From NCBI GenBank assembly GCA_023450745.1, contig JAEXGR010000007.1:1-64000 (forward strand): 64,000 nucleotides of DNA, written 5' to 3'. The position numbers were made by a program, and so were the translations under genes. The notes under the pieces are model-generated. The model was given only the letters and a program-made list of their open reading frames with translations, made no database searches and was not told the origin of the DNA. This document shows positions 59,098 to 64,000 of this stretch, in pieces. This DNA is from Synergistota bacterium. Lineage in GTDB: Bacteria; Synergistota; Synergistia; Synergistales; Synergistaceae. Position 1 is the stretch's first letter. Each line of letters begins with the position of its first letter.

Positions 59098-60030
59098 TTA
59101 GTTGAAAATTTCTGTCGCGTAGATACCGGGAATTTCGTCCTCTCTGCCAATCTTCAAAACGTCTCTTAAGAATTTAATGCTCTTTTTACAGGCTTCAACC
59201 TCTTTTTCCTGAGCCACCTCAAGAGTGTCGTCTCCAAGATCCCATTCAACTTCGAAGTTGATTCTGTCGGTAGGGGCATATTTGCGGATCTTGTCTATAT
59301 ATCCCTGGCAGTCCACGTCTCCCTCGCCCAGGGCGACGCCGATAAAGTGGAAGCCGTGGTGATCGCGGACTATCTTATTGTCGCAGAAATGCACGCATAC
59401 TGTATAGGGAGCCAGCCTGTCCACCGCGTCATCCAGCGATTCGCAGACGTCGAGCGAATTGATGGTATCCAGACAGACCCTGACGAGCGGATGATTGACC
59501 TGATTTACCAGCCAGAGGAGTTCGTCAATAAATATCTCCGTGTGGTTTTCAAGGGCGAAGGTGACGCCATATTTCTCAATCACCGGCAGCGCCGCTACGA
59601 TATCGTCGCGGATCTTTATGAGCTGCCTCATGACGTGCGGGCACATGCTGCTGCCGACGATGGGGCTTTCCCTTCTGATATCGAGGCTGACTTTCGCAAT
59701 CTCAGCGCCCAGCTTATGGGCTACATAGGCGGCGTTTTCAAAGCTGTCGTTCAGCCTGGGGTCAAACTCTTCGTCAACTGAAAAATTATATTCCAGATAA
59801 AGACCGCGCTCCCTTGCCGCCTTCGCCACCTCTTCCAGCCGGGCGTCGTCCTTCGTCTCCAGGTCACAGCCGGTGATATGAAGCCCGTCAAGCCCCCATT
59901 CGACGGCCAGATCCATCAGCTGCATCAGATTGATCCGCTTGGGGAAATACTCGCCCTTAAAACCCCAATTCTGTCCAAGGCCGTTGATGTGAAGGGTGTA
60001 TGTGTGGATACCCAGTTTCATTTTACGCAT
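59098..60030 (-). CDS. Sugar phosphate isomerase/epimerase-like TIM-barrel protein
   Basis: This 310-residue AP-endonuclease-2 fold protein has the metal-binding pattern VTFALENHTEIF (Glu), VRVCLDTINS (Asp), VHFCDNKI (His) and NFEVEWDL (Glu). Such enzymes isomerise or epimerise keto-sugars and related polyols. I choose ATG 60030 with GGGAG about ten bases upstream; the frame runs open to 60117 without a site. It lies 88 bases upstream of the NSS gene, same direction, so it may be co-transcribed, although a functional link is not obvious. Confidence 0.83.
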   Translation of the reverse strand: MRKMKLGIHTYTLHINGLGQNWGFKGEYFPKRINLMQLMDLAVEWGLDGLHITGCDLETKDDARLEEVAKAARERGLYLEYNFSVDEEFDPRLNDSFENAAYVAHKLGAEIAKVSLDIRRESPIVGSSMCPHVMRQLIKIRDDIVAALPVIEKYGVTFALENHTEIFIDELLWLVNQVNHPLVRVCLDTINSLDVCESLDDAVDRLAPYTVCVHFCDNKIVRDHHGFHFIGVALGEGDVDCQGYIDKIRKYAPTDRINFEVEWDLGDDTLEVAQEKEVEACKKSIKFLRDVLKIGREDEIPGIYATEIFN

Positions 60031-60324
60031 ATTGAACACTCTCCCGTTTATTATTTTTATATAATATTTGTTGCGGTGTCTAAACAAATCATAATGTATA
60101 TTTTTATTTTTAAACATTGATAAGAACCTTAAACTCCATTAACAGAATCTTAATTCTAGAATAAGATTTTTCTTTATTATATAAATAAGAAAAACAATAA
60201 CCTTATAAAATATTTTTTATTCAATAAACAGTGGTGCAAATACGATTCTTAATCTATAATATATTCATCGCAAACACGCCAAGGCAACATCACCGCTAAA
60301 GAGGCAGAAAAGGGTGATTCAGGG
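60031..60324. other. AT-rich divergent promoter region
   Basis: Almost 300 bases without a gene, between the isomerase-like gene and the response regulator. A TATAAT at 60255-60260 is a plausible -10 box for the plus-strand two-component operon. Confidence 0.5.
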
Positions 60325-60981
60325 ATGAAAAACAGAATCGTCATCGCGGATGATCACAAGCTATTTCTGGAAGGGATGGAAAAGTTTTTAAGCTCTTCCG
60401 ACGAAGTAGAGGTCATAGCAAAGGCAAACAACGGACGCGAAGCGGTAGAAAAGATACGAAAGCTGCGCCCGGACCTTGCCGTCATCGATATCACCATGCC
60501 TGAAATAAATGGAATCGACGTCACCAAAATCATAAAAAAAGAATTTCCGCGGATAAAGATCCTCATTCTTTCGATGCATCTGGACCGCCGGATGATACTG
60601 GAAGTATTGAAAGCCGGCGCCGAAGGATACGCTCTAAAGGAATCCGAGCCGGAAGAACTGACCCTCGCCGTGCAGATCGTCATGTCGGGAGAGATCTACT
60701 TAAGCCCCAAGGTGACCTCGCTGCTAATAAAAGACTATATCCAGAAACTCAGCATCACCGACTCGCCAGAAAAGTTAAACGTCCTTTCAGCAAGAGAGCG
60801 CGAGGTTTTGTCTTTGATTTCAGAAGGAAGGAATGCAAAGTTTATCGGCGAAAAACTGTGCATCAGCAGAAGCACCGTCGACGTACACAGGAGAAATCTC
60901 ATGCAGAAGCTGGAGTGCGACAATTTGAACGAACTCACCCGCTTCGCGATGCGGGAAGGGTGGGTGAACATCGATGAATGA
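60325..60981 (+). CDS. NarL/FixJ-family response regulator
   Basis: This 218-residue transcription regulator has a receiver domain (1-120) with acidic Asp9-Asp10, phospho-acceptor Asp55 in AVIDITMPE and Lys105, and a C-terminal LuxR-type helix-turn-helix (about 150-210, LSAREREVLSLISEGRNAKFIGEKLCISRSTVDVHRRNLMQKL). The histidine kinase gene overlaps its end by eight bases, so the two form one system. Targets cannot be named from the sequence. Confidence 0.93.
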   Translation: MKNRIVIADDHKLFLEGMEKFLSSSDEVEVIAKANNGREAVEKIRKLRPDLAVIDITMPEINGIDVTKIIKKEFPRIKILILSMHLDRRMILEVLKAGAEGYALKESEPEELTLAVQIVMSGEIYLSPKVTSLLIKDYIQKLSITDSPEKLNVLSAREREVLSLISEGRNAKFIGEKLCISRSTVDVHRRNLMQKLECDNLNELTRFAMREGWVNIDE

Positions 60982-62080
60982 GGAAGAACAAAAACTCGTC
61001 CTGGACGCCATTTACCAGAGTATCGTCGATCCCATCGCTATTTGCCGTATCGTCGAAAGCAAGGACGGAACACATAAAGACCTCGTTTATGTAAGGGTCA
61101 ACGACGCCTATGAGAAGATCAACCGGATGAAAAAAGAAAACCTGATCGGCCGCATGTACAGCACCGTGTGGGCGGGCGACAAGGAGGATTGGGGCGGCCT
61201 GATGATTAGAGTGGCCGAAACCGGCAGCACGAAAATACAGGCGGTCGGTTCGCCGCGTGAAAAATCCGGTTTTTTTGAAGGAGAAAGCAGCGTTGCGCCT
61301 GGATTTTACCAGCTGTTCACCTTTTCGCCCATCCCCGGCTGGGTGGTATTGATCTTCCGCGACATGGAAGAATGGCACAAAGTCGCCCTGACTTTGAAGA
61401 AAAAAGAGCGCCTTTTGAGGGAACTGACTTCAAAGCTGGTCTTAGCCGAGGAGAAAACCCGCAGGCAGATCGCGACGACCCTGCATGACAGGATCGGTTA
61501 TTCTATGGTCTCGATGCTCCATTCGCTCCGCAAGCTTGAAGAGGCGCGCGAAGGGCGGCATCCTAAAAGCGATGTGAAAAACGCGATCGAGGAGATGGAA
61601 AAGCTCATCCAGGAGGTTCGCTCGTTTACATTTGACATCAGCCCGCCGTCGCTGTACGAAGTCGGGCTTGAAGCGGCCATCGAGGCAAGGTGCGATCACC
61701 TGAAATCTCAGCAGGGGCTGCGCTGTACATTTAAATGCGAAGGGATGGAACCCGATCTTGACGAAAATACAAAAATCATTCTCTATCAGATGGTGCATGA
61801 GCTGCTCGTCAATGTCGTAAAGCACGCAAAGGCCACAAATGCCCTCGTAAAAGTACGTTGGGGCGGCAAAAAGGTGCAAATCGTTGTGGAGGACGACGGC
61901 GTGGGGTTCATTAAGAATAAGCGCCCCCCAGGTTCGGGAATCGGGCTTTTCAGCATTAAAGAGCGGCTGCATTCTTTCGGCGGCAATATGAATATCGTTT
62001 CCGACCTGGGCGGCGGAACGACAGTCAGTCTGGTCGTCCCCCTTCCGCCAGAGCCGAAGGCGTCTTCGACAGAAGTTTAG
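60974..62080 (+). CDS. Soluble sensor histidine kinase of the NarX/DegS type (HisKA_3)
   Basis: This 368-residue kinase is partner of the response regulator upstream. It has no membrane span. Residues about 5-135 look like a PAS-type sensor (DPIAICRIVES and GFYQLFTFSPIPGWVVLIFRDME). The phospho-acceptor is His171 in TLHDRIGYSM, and the ATP-binding domain has HELLVNVVKHAKA (N box), VEDDGVGF and SGIGLFSIKERLHSFGG. The sensor looks cytoplasmic, so the signal is probably an internal metabolite or redox state. Confidence 0.92.
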   Translation: MNEEEQKLVLDAIYQSIVDPIAICRIVESKDGTHKDLVYVRVNDAYEKINRMKKENLIGRMYSTVWAGDKEDWGGLMIRVAETGSTKIQAVGSPREKSGFFEGESSVAPGFYQLFTFSPIPGWVVLIFRDMEEWHKVALTLKKKERLLRELTSKLVLAEEKTRRQIATTLHDRIGYSMVSMLHSLRKLEEAREGRHPKSDVKNAIEEMEKLIQEVRSFTFDISPPSLYEVGLEAAIEARCDHLKSQQGLRCTFKCEGMEPDLDENTKIILYQMVHELLVNVVKHAKATNALVKVRWGGKKVQIVVEDDGVGFIKNKRPPGSGIGLFSIKERLHSFGGNMNIVSDLGGGTTVSLVVPLPPEPKASSTEV

Positions 62081-62098
62081 CCGCCATGGAAAAAGCGG

Positions 62099-62331
62099 CT
62101 ATTGGGCCATCCCCGCAATTTCAATCATCCTGCCGGAAAAGTGAAGCAGAGGACGCCTATATTCATCTTTTTCATCTCCACGGGAATCGCTCCCGCCGTG
62201 GTCGCCGCGGGAAGCATTAGCGTTGCCCATATACCCCATCGCCTCGGCGGCGGCGTCGATCACTTGCCGGGGCTTACGCGCCGTAGCAGCCGCGTTATCC
62301 AGATATATCGCAGGCGGGCCGCACGCTTTTT
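62099..62331 (-). pseudogene. Remnant of a class V aminotransferase / cysteine-desulfurase-like gene
   Basis: The minus strand reads IYLDNAAATARKPRQVIDAAAEAMGYMGN, then NASRGDHGG, and soon drifts to a stop at 62099. This is the N-terminal substrate and cofactor region of NifS/SufS-type proteins. No start codon remains, and only about 75 of some 380 codons are left. Confidence 0.7.
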
Positions 62332-62335
62332 AAGT

Positions 62336-62652
62336 TCAGGAGCGCTCAGGGGCAGCACCGATCGCGCCGCTGCTGCGCCCGTCAGCACAGGAAAGCGCCG
62401 GTACAAAGAGCGCCCTGCGCAGGTAGCCAAATGTGCATAGCCCGCCTGTAAGGCATACCGCCGAAGCGCCGGTACGGTATTTTAAAGCTTGAGAGACGAC
62501 TTTTTTTACAATGGAATCAATTACGGCATAGGTGAGATTCTCTTTGGGCTCGCCTATGCCGATTAGTCAGGTCACCTCATGTTGAGGCATTCGTCCAAAA
62601 CGACCGTCTTTATGCAGGTCGACCCTATATCGATGCCGATAAACCTGTCCAT
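62336..62652 (-). pseudogene. Remnant of a 2-hydroxyacyl-CoA dehydratase activase (BcrAD/BadFG-type ATPase)
   Basis: The minus strand opens with ATG 62652 and MDRFIGIDIGSTCIKTVVLDE, the ATPase phosphate loop of the activase family, and stops after 26 codons. From about 62565 it resumes as GIGEPKENLTYAVIDSIVKKVVSQALKYRTGA, CLTGGLCTFGYL and SGAIGAA, the family C-terminus. The middle, including the cluster cysteines, has been deleted. A hairpin (62524-62564) lies within the remnant. Confidence 0.75.
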
Positions 62653-62672
62653 ATCACAAGCTCCCCAATTAA

Positions 62673-63473
62673 TTAATCAGCCTCCGCCGCAAACCCGGCG
62701 GCAAAAGCGACGTTATCCAAAAGCGACGAAAGCTGAAGGCGCGAAGAATAGCCCTTTGAGAGTCTGTCCAACGCGGCGTTGGCCGCCGGGTGAAAGTACC
62801 CGCCGCGGCTTTCGGCCTCTTTCGCTTCGCAGACGGCGAGCTTCAGCGTCTCCGCGGCGTGAAGCCGCCTCTTTGCCGCTATCGGGCGCAGGATCGCCAG
62901 CGGCGCGGACCTTTCGCCGCGCCAGAGGCCGTCAAGCGCCACCGGTTTTCCGTTGAAAATGTATCCCGTGCAGAAGCCGCTCCCGCAGCCCAGGACGGAA
63001 ACGCCGTTTTGGCGCAGCCACCCGACCGTAGCCTCTATATTCAGCATATCTTTCGGCGAAGTGCATATCAGCGCGACGCCGGAATTTTTTATCATCCGAA
63101 GGTCGGCGCAGGGTGCGCGGCCGCCCTCGCCCTCTATACCTCCAATACCGCAGGAGACGGCGCACGCCACGCCCATCCGGCGGCAGACCTCCATCGTGGC
63201 GGAGGCCGTAAGCGCGCCGGAAAGTTTTTCGCAGAGCGCGCGGTCAAGACTGTCGGATGAAAATTTAAATTTTGGCGCGCCGGCGCGGAAGCGGAGAAAT
63301 TCCTCTATCGAACCGACGGCGATATCGCCCTTCTCCACCCAGCATATACACATGCCGTCCACGCCTGAGGCCTTCCATTCCCTCATAAGCTCGTCGTTTC
63401 CCACGGAGGGCAGGCCAAAGGTAAGCAGGCAGCTCTCCGTCAGAAAACCCGGGAATTTTTTATTTGTATTCAT
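62673..63473 (-). CDS. Pseudouridine-5'-phosphate glycosidase (PsuG)-like protein
   Basis: This 266-residue protein is somewhat shorter than PsuG (about 310). It matches at the key places: TESCLLTFGLPS for the ESTIISHGMP opening, LSGALTASATMEVCRRMGVACAVSCGIGGIEGE for the GATTVAATM...GGIGGVHRG block, and VALICTSPKDMLNIEATVGWLRQNGVSVLG with the catalytic lysine (SPKDMLN). The expected reaction is reversible cleavage of pseudouridine 5'-phosphate to uracil and ribose 5-phosphate. There is no psuK kinase nearby, and the substrate may differ. It is preceded by a 19-codon frame. Confidence 0.72.
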   Translation of the reverse strand: MNTNKKFPGFLTESCLLTFGLPSVGNDELMREWKASGVDGMCICWVEKGDIAVGSIEEFLRFRAGAPKFKFSSDSLDRALCEKLSGALTASATMEVCRRMGVACAVSCGIGGIEGEGGRAPCADLRMIKNSGVALICTSPKDMLNIEATVGWLRQNGVSVLGCGSGFCTGYIFNGKPVALDGLWRGERSAPLAILRPIAAKRRLHAAETLKLAVCEAKEAESRGGYFHPAANAALDRLSKGYSSRLQLSSLLDNVAFAAGFAAEAD

Positions 63474-63475
63474 TT

Positions 63476-63535
63476 TCAGAGCTCCGCGCCCGAACGGCGC
63501 GTATTATTGCGTTTCTTCGGTACAGCCATACGCAT
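63476..63535 (-). CDS. 19-codon frame resembling the N-terminus of ribosomal protein L32 (leader peptide or fragment)
   Basis: ATG 63535 or 63529 with GGTG upstream encodes MRMAVPKKRNNTRRSGAEL and stops two bases before the PsuG-like start. MAVPKKR is the usual opening of ribosomal protein L32 (rpmF), but the rest and the zinc cysteines are missing. It could be a truncated rpmF copy, a leader peptide coupled to the next gene, or chance. Confidence 0.35.
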   Translation of the reverse strand: MRMAVPKKRNNTRRSGAEL

Positions 63536-63714
63536 CACCTTTAGTAAGTATAGCAGTTGCGTAAAATATCGTATTTATTCACAGTAATAAGAAATTTTTC
63601 CCTACTTTTTCTTTATTTTTTATGCTTTAGAATAAATAATCTTCGATATCAAGATACTGTTTTATAATATTATCCAATAAATTTGCGATATAAACTTCGA
63701 GGCCAATTTATTCC

Positions 63715-63749
63715 AAAGGGCCCCCGGGAGATGCTCCCGAGGGCCCTTT
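63715..63749. terminator. Strong hairpin terminator between the PsuG-like gene region and the small membrane gene
   Basis: 63715-63730 (aaagggcccccgggag) pairs with 63734-63749 (one mismatch, 3-base loop) and is flanked by AAA and TTTC. It lies 60 bases after the stop of the minus-strand gene at 63810. Confidence 0.75.
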
Positions 63750-63809
63750 CTTCTTCAAAGCGCGGTTTTCGCGGCGATATCCGCTTTTATGGCGAAGATT
63801 CTCGGCCGT

Positions 63810-63989
63810 TTACAGTATCCGGCTGGGGACCAGCGGGTTTACCGCGACTTCCGCGCTGCCGAGTATATAGGCGAGCAGGGCGAAAGCGGCGATAAAAATC
63901 AACGTGCCGATTAACACCTTGCCATCAAACCTCGATGATTGACTTTTGTAAGCCGTACTTCTTCCAATTACCACACTTTTGTTGCTCAT
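63810..63989 (-). CDS. 59-residue single-span membrane protein, unrecognised
   Basis: ATG 63989 has GAGGAA six bases upstream. The protein starts MSNKSVVIGRSTAYKSQSSR, then has one hydrophobic helix (about residues 25-44, VLIGTLIFIAAFALLAYILG) and ends AVNPLVPSRIL. The polar, basic N-terminus suggests the inside-in orientation. A ribosome site, a terminator downstream and a clean helix support a real gene, but I know no family. It may be a leader or accessory of genes beyond the right edge. Confidence 0.6.
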   Translation of the reverse strand: MSNKSVVIGRSTAYKSQSSRFDGKVLIGTLIFIAAFALLAYILGSAEVAVNPLVPSRIL

Positions 63990-64000
63990 AGAACTTCCTC

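Noticed and set aside
62077..62101. Terminator hairpin after the histidine kinase gene
   Set aside because: Only a 7-bp stem with a 10-base loop and no T-run; too weak to list.

Overview
The window reads as a chromosomal segment of a GC-rich, strictly anaerobic, amino-acid-fermenting bacterium. I would place it in the Synergistota, near Cloacibacillus/Synergistes. That is an inference from gene content: a Stickland-type selenoprotein reductase, many amino-acid and carboxylate importers (two GltS, SSS, NSS, TRAP, Amt), FeS-rich oxidoreductases and a molybdenum aldehyde oxidoreductase with its anaerobe-specific satellite genes. No rRNA, tRNA, CRISPR array, prophage or intact insertion sequence was found.

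Layout. 1-780 is a tandem array of structured non-coding repeats that runs off the left edge. 1124-6272 holds an aminotransferase, a small membrane protein, a double-GntR regulator and a c-di-GMP phosphodiesterase. 6352-11315 is a binding-protein ABC importer of the Fe3+/phosphonate type with two ATPase genes. 11706-15801 holds folD, a SulP permease and an HTH/ferredoxin protein. 15973-16414 is a decayed chromate-transporter pair. 16538-25755 is one nine-kilobase minus-strand operon: GldA-like dehydrogenase, TRAP transporter, two Grd component-B-like subunits (one a selenoprotein read through an in-frame UGA), an RpiR regulator and an FGGY kinase. A broken 2,4-diaminopentanoate dehydrogenase-like gene follows.

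26849-32060 is a tightly coupled operon (OYE-like flavoprotein, DppA aminopeptidase, ROK protein, two GltS carriers). ychF, a BMP-type binding protein and feoAB with an operator-like palindrome come next, then an M23 peptidase. 37710-48150 is a conserved but biochemically obscure cluster around a molybdopterin aldehyde oxidoreductase: C_GCAxxG_C_C protein, giant FAD/ferredoxin/CCG fusion, tiny redox protein, radical SAM protein of the TrsS type, TrsM-type methyltransferase, AMP-dependent ligase, MFS exporter. 48220-56012 holds Amt, an ornithine-cyclodeaminase homologue and a five-subunit amino-acid/opine dehydrogenase with its SSS importer, next to a divergent RpiR regulator. 57404-60030 holds an NSS transporter with a hidden 29-residue partner and a TIM-barrel isomerase. 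60325-62080 is a NarL-type two-component system. The right end holds two gene remnants (class V aminotransferase, dehydratase activase), a PsuG-like glycosidase and a 59-residue membrane protein.

The best candidates for undescribed biology are the UGA-containing reductase operon (16538-25755), whose partners suggest a carbohydrate-linked substrate instead of plain glycine, sarcosine or betaine, and the TrsS/TrsM-aldehyde oxidoreductase cluster. All functions are inferred from reading the sequence; no database search was run.
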